A stretch of 64,000 bases of DNA from Streptomyces sp. AP-93 (GCF_022808175.1 NZ_JALGBX010000006.1:62001-126000); one strand, 5' to 3'. Counted from the first letter of the stretch, positions 14,004 through 23,366 are shown. Translations and numbers: made by a program. Notes: a model not told the origin generated them from the letters alone.

Positions 14004-14693
14004 GTGTCCGAATACGACGATGTCTGGCTGGTCATCCCCGCTTACAACGAGGGCCGAGTGGTCGCCGACGTGGTCGAGGCGGCCCGCAAGACGTTTCCGA
14101 ACATCGTCGTCGTCGACGACGGCAGCACCGACGACTCGGCCGAGCACGTAGCGGCCACCGGCGCCCACTTGGTGCGCCATCCCGTCAACCTCGGTCAGGG
14201 CGCGGCCCTGCAGACCGGCCTCACGTACGCGCTCTCCCAGCCCGGCGCCCTGTACTTCGCGACCTTCGACGCGGACGGCCAGCACCAGACCAAGGACGTC
14301 GAGACGATGGTCGCGGTCCTGCGGGCCGGCGACGCCGACGTGGTGCTCGGCTCGCGGTTCATCGAGCGGAACGGCCAAGTGCCGTGGATCAAGCAGGTCG
14401 TGCTGCGCACGGCCGCCGCGGTCAGCCCCACCGCGCGCAAACTGGGGCTCACCGACGCGCACAACGGTCTGCGCGTGCTGGGCCGTGCGGCCGCCGAGCG
14501 GCTGAACATCACCATGAACGGCATGGCCCACGCCTCCGAGCTCGTCGGTTTCCTCGCGGGCTCCGACCTGCGCGTCACCGAGATTCCGGTCGACATCCTC
14601 TACACCGATTACTCGCGGGCCAAGGGCCAGTCCCTGATCAACGGCGTCAACATCGTTTTTGATATTTCACTGCGGGAGCGTGGGCGTCGATGA
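14004..14693 (+). CDS. Family 2 glycosyltransferase (dolichol-phosphate mannose synthase-like)
   Basis: A 229-residue GT-A enzyme. The N-terminal VIPAYNEG, VVVDDGSTDDS and FDADGQH (metal-binding D-x-D type) are the classic GT2 signatures of DPM1-like enzymes, which transfer a hexose from a nucleotide sugar to a polyprenyl phosphate. There are no transmembrane helices in the C-terminus, so it probably works at the membrane face together with the next gene product. The GTG at 14004 follows GGAG by 8 nt. The stop overlaps the next start (ATGA), which implies tight coupling. Confidence 0.88.
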   Translation: MSEYDDVWLVIPAYNEGRVVADVVEAARKTFPNIVVVDDGSTDDSAEHVAATGAHLVRHPVNLGQGAALQTGLTYALSQPGALYFATFDADGQHQTKDVETMVAVLRAGDADVVLGSRFIERNGQVPWIKQVVLRTAAAVSPTARKLGLTDAHNGLRVLGRAAAERLNITMNGMAHASELVGFLAGSDLRVTEIPVDILYTDYSRAKGQSLINGVNIVFDISLRERGRR

Positions 14694-15133
14694 AATATTT
14701 CTGGATCCAGCTCCTGCTCATCGCCGGTTCGGTTTCCATGGCGCTGATGTTCATTCGGACCTGGAGCCAGGCCACGAACCGGGCCTGGAAGCGAATTGCC
14801 TTTTCGGTGTTCGTCGTCGTCAACGTGTACGCGGTGCTCCGCCCGACCGACGTCACCTGGGTCGCCCAGCACCTTGGTGTCGGCCGGGGCACCGACCTGG
14901 TGCTCTACGTGATGGTCCTCGCGATGGGCTTCCTCACGCTCAACACCTACCTGCGCTTCCGCTCGCTGGAGCAGAAGATCACCGACCTCGCCCGGACGGT
15001 CGCCATCAACGAAGGCGTCCGGCACAACGACGTCCGGCTCGGTCCGCCCGAGGACGCGTCCGGGCCTGTCGGGTCCGGGTCCGTCGGGTCCGGGCCCGTC
15101 GGCGCCGGGCCCCCCTCGGCGCGGACGCCGTGA
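14690..15133 (+). CDS. DUF2304 small membrane protein
   Basis: 147 residues with an N-terminal helix (WIQLLLIAGSVSMALMFI), a second hydrophobic segment (IAFSVFVVVNVYAVL) and a third around residues 75-90 (LVLYVMVLAMGFLTL), then a RSLEQKITDLAR amphipathic helix. This is the DUF2304 pattern. Members are commonly paired with DPM1-like GT2 enzymes, as here with a 4-nt ATGA overlap, so a role as membrane partner of that transferase is inferred. The C-terminus is a low-complexity SGS/VGSG tail. Confidence 0.8.
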   Translation: MKYFWIQLLLIAGSVSMALMFIRTWSQATNRAWKRIAFSVFVVVNVYAVLRPTDVTWVAQHLGVGRGTDLVLYVMVLAMGFLTLNTYLRFRSLEQKITDLARTVAINEGVRHNDVRLGPPEDASGPVGSGSVGSGPVGAGPPSARTP

Positions 15134-15147
15134 AGGCCTGACGCCCG

Positions 15148-16047
15148 ATGGGGTCCTTCGACTTCATGCTCCCGTACTACGGGGACGCGAGGCAGATGCA
15201 GGACGCCGTCCGCAGCGTCCTGGCCCAGACCGACCGCGACTTCCGGCTCGTCGTGATCGACGACGGCCGGGAGCCGGACGTGCCCGGCTGGTTCGCGGGG
15301 CTGGGTGACGCGCGGGTGCGGTACCTCCGCAACGAGCGCAACCTCGGCATCACGAAGAACTTCCAGAAGTGCGTCGAGCTCTCCGAGGCCGACCACGTGG
15401 TCATCATGGGCTGCGACGACCTGCTGCACCCGCACTACCTGGAAACCGTGCGCCGGATCCTCGACGCCCACCCCGGCGTCGGCATGGTCCAGCCCGGCGT
15501 CGAGGTGATCGACGGCGCGGGCCGGGTCGCGCGGGGCCTGACCGACCTGGCCAAGCAGTGGATGTTCGCCCCGCGGCTCAAGGGCCGGGGACCGATGGCC
15601 GGTGAGGCGCCGGCCGCCGGCGTGCTGCGCGGGAACTGGCTCTACTTCCCGTCGATCACCTGGCGCGGCCCGGCGCTGCGCGAGGTGAACTTCCGGGACG
15701 GCTACTCGGTGTTCCTGGACCTGGCCCTCGTCGTGGACCTGCTCGAAGCCGGCGAGCGGATGGTGATCGACGAGTCCACCACGGTCTTCCAGTACCGCCG
15801 GCACGCGGCCAGCGAGTCCTCCGTCCAGGCCCTTTCCGGGACCCGCTTCACCGAGGCCGAGCGCTACTTCTCGGCAGTCGCGGAGCGGATGGAAGCCCGA
15901 GGCTGGCCCAGGGCCGCCCGCGCGGCCCGGCTCCACCACGCCTCCCGCCTGCACGCGCTCGGAATGCTGCCCGGCGCACTGCTGCGAGGGCACCGGGCCG
16001 GCGTCCGCACGCTGGCCCGGCACGCCTTCACCACCGGACGGAGCTGA
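15148..16047 (+). CDS. Family 2 glycosyltransferase
   Basis: A 299-residue GT-A protein. MLPYYGDARQMQDAVRSVLAQT, VVIDDG and NLGITKNFQKC are standard GT2 signatures, and MGCDDLLHPHYL supplies the D-x-D metal site at about residue 91. The C-terminal part lacks membrane helices. Acceptor and donor cannot be read from the sequence; the neighbouring rml genes make a dTDP-rhamnose donor possible. It starts 14 nt after the DUF2304 gene and probably shares its transcript. The next gene is convergent with 2 nt between the stops. Confidence 0.87.
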   Translation: MGSFDFMLPYYGDARQMQDAVRSVLAQTDRDFRLVVIDDGREPDVPGWFAGLGDARVRYLRNERNLGITKNFQKCVELSEADHVVIMGCDDLLHPHYLETVRRILDAHPGVGMVQPGVEVIDGAGRVARGLTDLAKQWMFAPRLKGRGPMAGEAPAAGVLRGNWLYFPSITWRGPALREVNFRDGYSVFLDLALVVDLLEAGERMVIDESTTVFQYRRHAASESSVQALSGTRFTEAERYFSAVAERMEARGWPRAARAARLHHASRLHALGMLPGALLRGHRAGVRTLARHAFTTGRS

Positions 16048-16049
16048 GC

Positions 16050-17711
16050 TCAGTTCTTCTTCGTACGCTTCAGCGGGTCGTACGCCGAGCACGTGCCGCG
16101 AGGTGCGTACTTCGGGCACTTGCCGCCCGGCATTCCCGTCGAGTGCGCCGACCAGGCCAGGGTGCCGAGGGTGTTCTCGGAGGGCGGCCTGGGCATGTAG
16201 GCGTCGGCCGTGGACGATCCGGCCGAGCCGAACAGGAGCCCGAGCGAGACCAGGACCCCGATCACGGCGGCCCGGGGCCCGCGCCCGGCCGCCCGCAGGG
16301 CCTCCCGGCCGGGCAGTCGCGTCTCGTTGGCCCGGATCCACGCCTTGACGCGCTGCACGCCGAGGTACACGGCCACGCCCGACAGCGCGAGCATGCAGTA
16401 GACGATCTGCAGGCTGGTGCGCGGGTACAGCTGCACGGCGCCGTCGCCCGCCATGTGCGAGGCGTACCAGTAGCGCAGCAGGAAGGCGCTGCCGGTGCAG
16501 GCCGCCAGGGTCAGCACCAGCGGCCGGCGCAGGCCGAGCGCGATGGCCGCGCCCAGGCCGACGACGAGCAGGATCGTGAAGAGGCCGACGCCGCCGAGTT
16601 CGCCCGGCAGCGGCCACCCGAGGGAGCGCAGCGGGCCGGGGAAGGCGGTACCCGACGAGGCGAAGTAGGCCGGGTCGGTGGCGGTGTCGAAGTAGAAGTA
16701 CGTGTCCCGGGTCGCTCCGCTCGCGCCGAGCAGCCGGATCATGTAGCGCCCCGCCAGTGCGAGGAAGACCGCGGACGCGGCCGCCAGCGGCATCAGCGCG
16801 TTCAGCAGCGCGCGCTTCCCGCCCGCGCGGGCGCGGCCGGTCAGCACCAAGGCGAAGAGGACGATCACGCCGACCGCGGACCACACGAACCAGCCCGCGT
16901 ACAGCAGGAACAGCGCGGCGAGCAGCGCTCCGATACCCGCACCGACCACGAGCGAGCGCTTGCGGCCGAGCGTGGAGGACTCCGTCACCACCTGCGCGAG
17001 CTTGGCCAGCACGGGGATGACGACGACCAGGACGAGCGGGGAGTACGGCTTGTACGGCTCGATCAGCGTCAGGGACGCCGTGACGCCGATGCCGAGGGCC
17101 CACAGCGGGGGCAGCAGCGTGCGCCAGGCCAGGTACGCGACCGGGCCGGAGACCGCCAGGAAGCCGATCATCACCCACTTGACGGCGAGCGAGGCGTTGC
17201 CGTCGAAGAACAGCTGGGAGATCCACGCCAGCAGGTGCGGGAAGCCGGGCGGGTACTCGGCCGGCAGGGGCACCCCGTCCATGACGTGGAACGCCCACTG
17301 CTGCAGGTTCCCGATGTCACCGCCGTACCCGTTGTACGGCCAGCTGGTTCCCCGCAGGGCCACCACACTGCCGCTCGCGGTCACACCGGTGGCCAGGCCG
17401 GCCACGGCCGCCGCGCTGATCCGCACCGCCGCACCCGGCAGCCACCGGGACAGGACCAGGTAGAGCACGACGGTCGCGGCCAGCAGGACCAGCAGCCGCA
17501 GCTGGATGCCGGCCAGCCCGCTGACCTGCCCGACCCGCTGCATGGGATTCACGTCGAGGCGCTTGCTCAGGACGATGAGCAGCAGTGCTGCGAGAACCGA
17601 CACGGCCGCCTCGGCGGCCGTGAGGGCGAAGGTGCGAGGTATGCGGCCACTGGAGCCGCTCGGTGCCCGGTGTTCGGCTACCGGGACGGGCGCGGGAGCG
17701 GTGACGGTCAT
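16050..17711 (-). CDS. Polytopic membrane glycosyltransferase, GT-C type (AftA-like)
   Basis: 553 residues with about a dozen hydrophobic segments after a ~30-residue cytoplasmic N-terminus. WPYNGYGGDIGNLQQWAFHV between early helices is an acidic loop like that of GT-C polyprenyl-phosphate-sugar transferases, and resembles the N-terminal membrane domain of mycobacterial galactan arabinofuranosyltransferase AftA. A streptomycete is not expected to make arabinogalactan, so the acceptor is probably another wall glycan. The C-terminal exported segment ends in PLKRTKKN with two Cys in the last 25 residues. It is divergent from the next gene and tail-to-tail with the GT2. Confidence 0.65.
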   Translation of the reverse strand: MTVTAPAPVPVAEHRAPSGSSGRIPRTFALTAAEAAVSVLAALLLIVLSKRLDVNPMQRVGQVSGLAGIQLRLLVLLAATVVLYLVLSRWLPGAAVRISAAAVAGLATGVTASGSVVALRGTSWPYNGYGGDIGNLQQWAFHVMDGVPLPAEYPPGFPHLLAWISQLFFDGNASLAVKWVMIGFLAVSGPVAYLAWRTLLPPLWALGIGVTASLTLIEPYKPYSPLVLVVVIPVLAKLAQVVTESSTLGRKRSLVVGAGIGALLAALFLLYAGWFVWSAVGVIVLFALVLTGRARAGGKRALLNALMPLAAASAVFLALAGRYMIRLLGASGATRDTYFYFDTATDPAYFASSGTAFPGPLRSLGWPLPGELGGVGLFTILLVVGLGAAIALGLRRPLVLTLAACTGSAFLLRYWYASHMAGDGAVQLYPRTSLQIVYCMLALSGVAVYLGVQRVKAWIRANETRLPGREALRAAGRGPRAAVIGVLVSLGLLFGSAGSSTADAYMPRPPSENTLGTLAWSAHSTGMPGGKCPKYAPRGTCSAYDPLKRTKKN

Positions 17712-17845
17712 GTCCGCGGACTTTACCTCCAGGATGCCGCCCGCCCCGACGTCAGGGCGCCTCCGTCACGGTCCCCCGTACGGCCCCATGGCCGGCGTGG
17801 CCGCTGCTGCCGCGCCAGCCCCAACTCGAAGAGGAAGTACCAAGG

Positions 17846-19663
17846 TTGAAGTCGGGAACCGAAACGACGGACGAGGCCGGAGCGGACCACGCGTCCGCTC
17901 CCGAGCGGGCCGGGAAGCCGGCCGGAACCGGGCAACTGCTCGCACTGCGGGCGTCCTTCGTCAGCCGGCGGTGGTTCTGGCCGGCGGCGCTCACCGCCGG
18001 GTACGCGGTGCAGGTGCTGTTCCGCCTCTCCCTGGTGTGGGGCAAGGCCTACCCGGCGGTCCACGCGGACGAGTCCTCGTACCTCGTGCTGGCCCGCGTG
18101 CTCGCCGGGCGGACGACGACGGAGATGCCGGTCGGATCGGTGATCCCCGGCGGCTACGCGCTGCTCATCTCCCCGGCCCTGCGGATCGCGGACGATCCGG
18201 TCACCGCGTACCAGCTGGTCATGGGCATCAACACGCTGCTCAACGCGCTCGTCTTCCTCCTGGCCTACGCCGCCCTGCGCAGGCTGGGCCTGTCCCGGGG
18301 CCTCTCGTTCCTGATGGCCACGGCGGCCGCGCTGATGCCGCCCGTGGTCTTCTACTCCGAGTTCGCCATGTCCGACACCGTGCTCCCCGTGGTCCTCCTC
18401 GGCTGGCTGACCGCGCTGCACGGCTGGCTCAGCGAGGGCGAGGCGCGCCGCCGCACGTGGTACGGGGCGGGGGCCGGTCTGCTGGCCGGCTACTCCATGG
18501 CGGTGCACGACCGTGGCGGGGTGGTGGTGGCCCTCACGGCGGCGGTCTTCCTGTGCGCACTCGTCCTGCGATGGGCGCCGCCGCGGTCCACGCTCGCGGC
18601 CTGGGGCGGACTCGCCGTCTCCGTGCTGGGCGCCCGGCTGCTGGCCGCCTGGCTGGAGGCGCAGTTCACGGACACGCCGCCGAGCTCGGTGGGCACGAAG
18701 GTCCTGGACGGCCTGGTCGACCCCGAGCTGCTGCGCCGCACGGTGACCCGTACGATCGGCCAGCTCTGGTACTTCTCCGTCTCGTCCTGGGGATTCGGCG
18801 CGCTCGCCGTCGCCCTGTGCGTGTTCGCGGTGTTCAGCTCCCGCTTCACCCGGGCCGCGCGGGTCGTCTCCTTCGTCATGGTCGCCCTGCTGTGCGGGAT
18901 CGCGCTCGCCGCGGCCGCGGGACTGCCGGACGACCACGGCCGGATCGACAACTGGATCTACGCCCGCTACCTGGCCCCGCTGGTGCCGGCGTTCTTCGTG
19001 GTGGGCGCCCTGGTCCTGGCACGGGCGCGGGCCGGTGCGCTGCTGCGGCTGGTGGCGGGCGCGGTGCTGTTCACCGTGGTCACGGCCGAGTTCGTCATCC
19101 TGGTGGTCGGCAAGGGCCTCCACAAGGTGGGCATCATCCGGTGGGGCATGCCGGACGCGCTGTTCCTGGCCTCGGAGTGGACGAGGCTGCACATGGGGCG
19201 GACGCTCGCCGGCGCCCTGCTGGTGTTCGCCGTCTGCGTGCTCTTCCGGCTGGCCGGCGGGCGCCGGGCGGTCTGGGCCGTGGCGGTGTCGCTGGCCCTG
19301 TTCGCGGCCTACGCGACGGTCGCGGTCACCTCGAACGTGGCCGAGCCGCACACGAAGCAGCGCGAGGCCAGTGCCACCGGCTTCACCAAGTCGGCGGACC
19401 TCGAGCCGGGCGAGAACCTGGTGATGGACCACAGCGCCGACTGGGACCTGCGGATGGCCCAGGGGTACGAGGTGTACGACGGGCGGGTCTGGACCAGGGA
19501 CCTCAAGCACGGTGAGGAGCCGCCGGCCGCCGCGGACGCGGCCGTCCTGGGGCTGAACCCGAAGGACGCGAGCCCGCAGGACGGCTGGCCGGCGGCGCCC
19601 CCGGGCTGGTACGTGGCCGTGGTGGACAAGAGGCACGGATGGGTGCTCTGGCGCCACCGCTGA
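17846..19663 (+). CDS. Polytopic membrane protein, GT-C glycosyltransferase-like
   Basis: 605 residues with about eleven membrane segments. Right after the first helix comes KAYPAVHADESSYLVLARVLAG, where HADE is a typical acidic catalytic-loop motif of ArnT/PMT-like GT-C enzymes that use polyprenyl-phosphate sugars. The C-terminal ~150 residues form an exported domain. The start is a TTG at 17846 with GAGGAAG about 9 nt upstream, and no better ATG or GTG is near. It belongs to the glycan block and may be transcribed with the next gene, 80 nt downstream. Confidence 0.68.
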   Translation: MKSGTETTDEAGADHASAPERAGKPAGTGQLLALRASFVSRRWFWPAALTAGYAVQVLFRLSLVWGKAYPAVHADESSYLVLARVLAGRTTTEMPVGSVIPGGYALLISPALRIADDPVTAYQLVMGINTLLNALVFLLAYAALRRLGLSRGLSFLMATAAALMPPVVFYSEFAMSDTVLPVVLLGWLTALHGWLSEGEARRRTWYGAGAGLLAGYSMAVHDRGGVVVALTAAVFLCALVLRWAPPRSTLAAWGGLAVSVLGARLLAAWLEAQFTDTPPSSVGTKVLDGLVDPELLRRTVTRTIGQLWYFSVSSWGFGALAVALCVFAVFSSRFTRAARVVSFVMVALLCGIALAAAAGLPDDHGRIDNWIYARYLAPLVPAFFVVGALVLARARAGALLRLVAGAVLFTVVTAEFVILVVGKGLHKVGIIRWGMPDALFLASEWTRLHMGRTLAGALLVFAVCVLFRLAGGRRAVWAVAVSLALFAAYATVAVTSNVAEPHTKQREASATGFTKSADLEPGENLVMDHSADWDLRMAQGYEVYDGRVWTRDLKHGEEPPAAADAAVLGLNPKDASPQDGWPAAPPGWYVAVVDKRHGWVLWRHR

Positions 19664-19743
19664 CGGACTCCGCCGCACCCCTGGTGGTCGAACCCGTGGT
19701 CGATGGGAAGATCGGCTTCTGCATCGACGACGGGGTGGGGGAC

Positions 19744-20922
19744 ATGGGGAAGAAAGACGACGACGGACCGGCCGTCTCCGACGAGGACTGGGCGCGGTTC
19801 CTGGCACAGGCCGAGGCGGGTGCGGGGGAGGCGCCCAAGGAGCCGTCGGCCCGGGCGCGCATGCTGACCGAGCGGTTGCGCCACGAGGACGAGCAGCGCG
19901 CCGCGCAGCAGAAGAAGCGTTTCGGCAGAGCCAGGCCGGTCCCCGCCGAGCCCGCGGGGTGGCGTACGGGGCCCGCCTGGCAGGAGATGGAAGGCCGCGG
20001 CAAGGACAAGCGCCGGATCAAGGCCGCGCTGGCCATCGCCTTCGTCATCGCCCTCGCGCTGATCGCCATCCGGCCGGAGCTGGTGATCGACAAGATCACA
20101 GGCAAGGCCGAGGAGGACGCCAAGGCCGGGCAGTCGCTGCCCGGCGAGACGGCGCGCCCGAGCGTCGCGCCTTCCATGGCGGACCCGGACCTGCCGTCGC
20201 TCAAGGAGCCCTTCAAGGGCTCCCCGGCCGTGGAGTGGGCCGACGGAGCGGCTGGGATCGAGATCCCGCCGGCCGAGGCCGTCGGGGGCATGAGCAAGGA
20301 GAAGATCGCCGACGCGCTGGTGAAGGTCAAGCAGTTCCTGGTCACGGCCAACCTGGACCCGGCGACCCTGCGCGGGGAGCGGCCCGAGGCGGCGCTGGCA
20401 CTGCTCGACCCGAAGCTGGGGGAGTACAAGACGAACCTGGAGGAGGCCCTCAAGCACTCTTCGGCGAAGAACGACCCGCTCGACCTCTTCAGCCGGTACG
20501 ACCCGGCCGAGCTGACCCTGGTGGGCGAGGTCGTCAAGGTCCGCGGCCGGATGTGGGTGGAGCCCGGGGAGCGCGCGGGGAAGGTCAACCTGAAGACCGA
20601 CTACACCTTCGTCTACCCCTTCGTGAAGGCGAAGGCGGGCGCCGACCAGGTCGAGCGGACCGTCATGCGGCGCGAGATCACCTTCTCGATCGTCGATCCC
20701 CGCAAGTGGGACTCCACGGCCGGCACGCTGTGGATCGAGGAGAACTACCGCAACATCGGCAACAGCGCCTGTGACACCGACGACGGTTTCCTGCATCCGC
20801 AGTTCGACGATGACGCGCCCACCGGGCCCACCCCCTCCGGCACCCCCGTGGACCCGTACGACCGGAGCGAGACCCTGGAAACCGACCGGCGGGCGGACTG
20901 CGGCATCATGTCGCGGTCCTGA
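19744..20922 (+). CDS. Membrane-anchored protein of unknown function
   Basis: 392 residues. A charged cytoplasmic N-terminus of about 95 residues begins MGKKDDDGPAVSDEDWARF and includes a basic KKRFGRARPVP stretch. One membrane helix (AALAIAFVIALALIAIRPEL) follows, then an extracytoplasmic domain of roughly 270 residues. That domain has an alpha-helical first half and a beta-rich second half (VVKVRGRMWVEPG, TFVYPFVKAK, REITFSIVDP). Two cysteines occur, in NSACDTDD and near the C-terminus. I do not recognise a named family. The ATG at 19744 is preceded by a G-rich ribosome binding site. It is the last gene before the S10 operon promoter. Confidence 0.75.
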   Translation: MGKKDDDGPAVSDEDWARFLAQAEAGAGEAPKEPSARARMLTERLRHEDEQRAAQQKKRFGRARPVPAEPAGWRTGPAWQEMEGRGKDKRRIKAALAIAFVIALALIAIRPELVIDKITGKAEEDAKAGQSLPGETARPSVAPSMADPDLPSLKEPFKGSPAVEWADGAAGIEIPPAEAVGGMSKEKIADALVKVKQFLVTANLDPATLRGERPEAALALLDPKLGEYKTNLEEALKHSSAKNDPLDLFSRYDPAELTLVGEVVKVRGRMWVEPGERAGKVNLKTDYTFVYPFVKAKAGADQVERTVMRREITFSIVDPRKWDSTAGTLWIEENYRNIGNSACDTDDGFLHPQFDDDAPTGPTPSGTPVDPYDRSETLETDRRADCGIMSRS

Positions 20923-20960
20923 GCGGGCGCCGGGGCAGGGACCCCGCCGCGTGGTGCAGT

Positions 20961-20988
20961 TTGACCACTCAGCGTGGCGGGGTATTCT
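20961..20988 (+). promoter_or_regulatory. Candidate promoter of the S10 operon
   Basis: TTGACC (20961-20966) and TATTCT (20983-20988) are spaced by 16 bp. It would give a leader of about 385 nt before rpsJ. It begins with the same TTGACC hexamer as the rpsL and rplM promoters in this window. Confidence 0.6.
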
Positions 20989-20994
20989 CTTCCG

Positions 20995-21381
20995 CCCGAT
21001 TGGCGCCATACGCGTCTCGTATGGCAGACTACTCAAGTTGCTCGGCCGTGTGCCGATGCTGCGCGCCTCCCGCCGGGAGGACCGGAAGCAAGTCCCACAG
21101 TACTCGTCGCTCTACCTGTCTCTCGGGGCAGCAATGGGGCGGACGTACGGGAATCTTTCGGGAAGCGTCAGCACGGTGCCTGCCAGGTACTCGGTGGGTG
21201 TTTGCCCCCGATCTGCGGTCTTGGGACCGCGCCCCCTTGGACGAGGGAATTTCCGTATGGGAATTTTCTGTAGAGGGAGCGCGACACGCCCGACCGCGTG
21301 GGTCGGAGGAGAGCGGCGGAGTGATCCGCAGCCGGCCGAGGACCAGAGCGTTTCCACAACAGACAGGACTACGGAGTAGCC
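20995..21381 (+). promoter_or_regulatory. Long structured leader of the S10 operon
   Basis: This gene-free leader has several hairpins: GCCATACG-CGTCT-CGTATGGC (21005-21025), CCTCCC-GCC-GGGAGG (21066-21080), a GCGGTC/GACCGC stem near 21216-21231, and CCGACC-GCGTG-GGTCGG (21290-21306). The last lies in the 24-base block (21283-21306) shared with the rpsL leader. The shared block is about 75 nt upstream of the rpsJ start in both distance and orientation comparable to rpsL. No open frame with a ribosome binding site is apparent. Confidence 0.5.
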
Positions 21382-21690
21382 ATGGCGGGACAGAAGATCC
21401 GCATCCGGCTCAAGGCCTACGACCACGAGGTCATCGATTCGTCGGCGAAGAAGATCGTCGAGACGGTGACGCGCACTGGTGCGTCGGTCGCGGGCCCGGT
21501 GCCGCTGCCCACTGAGAAGAACGTGTACTGCGTCATCAAGTCGCCGCACAAGTACAAGGACTCGCGCGAGCACTTCGAGATGCGCACTCACAAGCGCCTG
21601 ATCGACATCCTCGACCCGACGCCCAAGACCGTTGACTCGCTGATGCGCCTGGACCTTCCGGCCGGCGTTGACATCGAGATCAAGCTCTGA
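21382..21690 (+). CDS. rpsJ: Ribosomal protein S10
   Basis: 102 residues, full length, starting [19 protein letters not shown] after a GGAG site. S10 is a 30S head protein and in many bacteria also a NusE transcription-antitermination factor. The loop [16 protein letters not shown] and the typical [38 protein letters not shown] end are intact. It is the first gene of the S10 operon, 14 nt ahead of rplC. Confidence 0.99.
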   Translation: MAGQKIRIRLKAYDHEVIDSSAKKIVETVTRTGASVAGPVPLPTEKNVYCVIKSPHKYKDSREHFEMRTHKRLIDILDPTPKTVDSLMRLDLPAGVDIEIKL

Positions 21691-21704
21691 GAGGCACGGA
21701 GAAG

Positions 21705-22349
21705 ATGGCAAAGCAGATCAAGGGCGTCCTGGGCGAGAAGCTCGGCATGACCCAGGTCTGGGACGAGAACAACCGTGTCGTCCCGGTGACCGTGGTCAAG
21801 GCCGGGCCCTGCGTTGTTACCCAGGTCCGTAAGAACGAGATCGACGGCTACGAGTCGGTCCAGATCGCCTTCGGCGAGATCGACCCGCGCAAGGTGAACA
21901 AGCCCCTCAAGGGTCACTTCGCCAAGGCCGACGTCACCCCCCGCCGCCACCTGGTGGAGCTCCGTACCTCCGACGCCAGCGAGTACACGCTCGGCCAGGA
22001 GATCACGGCTGCCGTGTTCGAGTCCGGCGTCAAGGTTGACGTCACGGGCAACAGCAAGGGCAAGGGCTTCGCCGGTGTCATGAAGCGTCACAACTTCAAG
22101 GGCCTCGGCGCCGGGCACGGCGTCCAGCGCAAGCACCGCTCCCCCGGTTCGATCGGTGGCTGCGCCACCCCTGGGCGTGTCTTCAAGGGCATGCGCATGG
22201 CCGGTCGCATGGGCAACGAGCGCGTCACCACCCAGAACCTGACCATCCACGCGGTTGACGCGGAGAAGGGTCTGCTCCTCATCAAGGGCGCGGTCCCCGG
22301 TCCGAACGGCGGCCTCGTCCTGGTCCGTACCGCGGCCAAGGGGGCTTGA
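21705..22349 (+). CDS. rplC: Ribosomal protein L3
   Basis: A 214-residue early-assembly 23S rRNA protein whose long loop approaches the peptidyl transferase centre. [15 protein letters not shown] at the N-terminus and [16 protein letters not shown] with [16 protein letters not shown] in the central extension are diagnostic. That extension contains the conserved Gln region methylated in E. coli. It lies 4 nt before rplD. Confidence 0.99.
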   Translation: MAKQIKGVLGEKLGMTQVWDENNRVVPVTVVKAGPCVVTQVRKNEIDGYESVQIAFGEIDPRKVNKPLKGHFAKADVTPRRHLVELRTSDASEYTLGQEITAAVFESGVKVDVTGNSKGKGFAGVMKRHNFKGLGAGHGVQRKHRSPGSIGGCATPGRVFKGMRMAGRMGNERVTTQNLTIHAVDAEKGLLLIKGAVPGPNGGLVLVRTAAKGA

Positions 22350-22353
22350 GGTA

Positions 22354-23004
22354 ATGAGCACCATTGACATCCTTTCGCCGGCAGGCGACAAGGCCGGTAC
22401 CGTCGAGCTCCCCGCGGAGATCTTCGACGCGAAGACCAGCGTTCCGCTGATCCACCAGGTCGTTGTCGCTCAGCTGGCTGCTGCCCGTCAGGGCACGCAC
22501 AAGACCAAGCGTCGTGGCGAAGTCCGTGGTGGTGGCCGCAAGCCGTACCGCCAGAAGGGCACCGGCCGCGCTCGCCAGGGTTCCACCCGCGCTCCGCAGT
22601 TCGTAGGCGGTGGCGTCGTCCACGGCCCGCAGCCGCGTGACTACTCGCAGCGGACCCCGAAGAAGATGAAGGCCGCCGCCCTCCGCGGTGCCCTCTCGGA
22701 CCGTGCGCGTCACTCCCGCATCCACGTCGTCACCGGCGTGGTCGAGGGTGCCGCCTCCACGAAGGCCGCCAAGACGCTGTTCGGCAAGATCTCGGAGCGC
22801 AAGAACCTGCTCCTGGTCGTCGAGCGCGCCGACGAGGCTGCGTGGCTGTCCGCCCGCAACCTGCCCCAGGTGCACATCCTGGAGCCGGGCCAGCTGAACA
22901 CGTACGACGTGATCGTCTCTGACGACGTGGTCTTCACTCAGGCCGCTTTCGAGTCCTTCGTGTCTGGCCCCAAGGCCGATGAGACCGAAGGGAGCGACGC
23001 CTGA
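22354..23004 (+). CDS. rplD: Ribosomal protein L4
   Basis: 216 residues. The extended loop with [23 protein letters not shown] lines the polypeptide exit tunnel, the site of macrolide-resistance changes in other bacteria. In E. coli, L4 represses the S10 operon; no E. coli-type target is recognisable in this leader. The ATG at 22354 lies 4 nt after rplC, and a longer in-frame extension overlapping rplC is not L4-like. The stop overlaps the rplW start by one base (TGATG). Confidence 0.99.
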   Translation: MSTIDILSPAGDKAGTVELPAEIFDAKTSVPLIHQVVVAQLAAARQGTHKTKRRGEVRGGGRKPYRQKGTGRARQGSTRAPQFVGGGVVHGPQPRDYSQRTPKKMKAAALRGALSDRARHSRIHVVTGVVEGAASTKAAKTLFGKISERKNLLLVVERADEAAWLSARNLPQVHILEPGQLNTYDVIVSDDVVFTQAAFESFVSGPKADETEGSDA

Positions 23005-23327
23005 TGTCTGAGGCGACCGTTACCAGCAAGACCTTCACTGACCCGCGCGACCTGCTGATCAAGCCGGTTGTCTCGGAGAAGAGCTACGCGCTGCTGGACG
23101 AGAACAAGTACACGTTCATCGTCGCGCCCGGCTCCAACAAGACTCAGATCAAGCAGGCCGTCGAGGCGGTCTTCGGGGTCAAGGTCACCGGGGTCAACAC
23201 GATCAACCGTCAGGGTAAGCGCAAGCGCACCAAGACCGGTTTCGGCAAGCGCGCAGACACCAAGCGCGCCATCGTGACCCTCGCTGAGGGCGACCGAATC
23301 GACATCTTCGGCGGCCAGGCCTCCTAA
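23004..23327 (+). CDS. rplW: Ribosomal protein L23
   Basis: A 107-residue tunnel-exit protein that docks SRP and trigger factor. [26 protein letters not shown] at the start and [16 protein letters not shown] in the loop are typical. It starts inside the TGATG overlap with rplD. Confidence 0.98.
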   Translation: MSEATVTSKTFTDPRDLLIKPVVSEKSYALLDENKYTFIVAPGSNKTQIKQAVEAVFGVKVTGVNTINRQGKRKRTKTGFGKRADTKRAIVTLAEGDRIDIFGGQAS

Positions 23328-23366
23328 CGGAGGTCTAGTCGTCCGGAATCGGACGAGGACTGAGAA

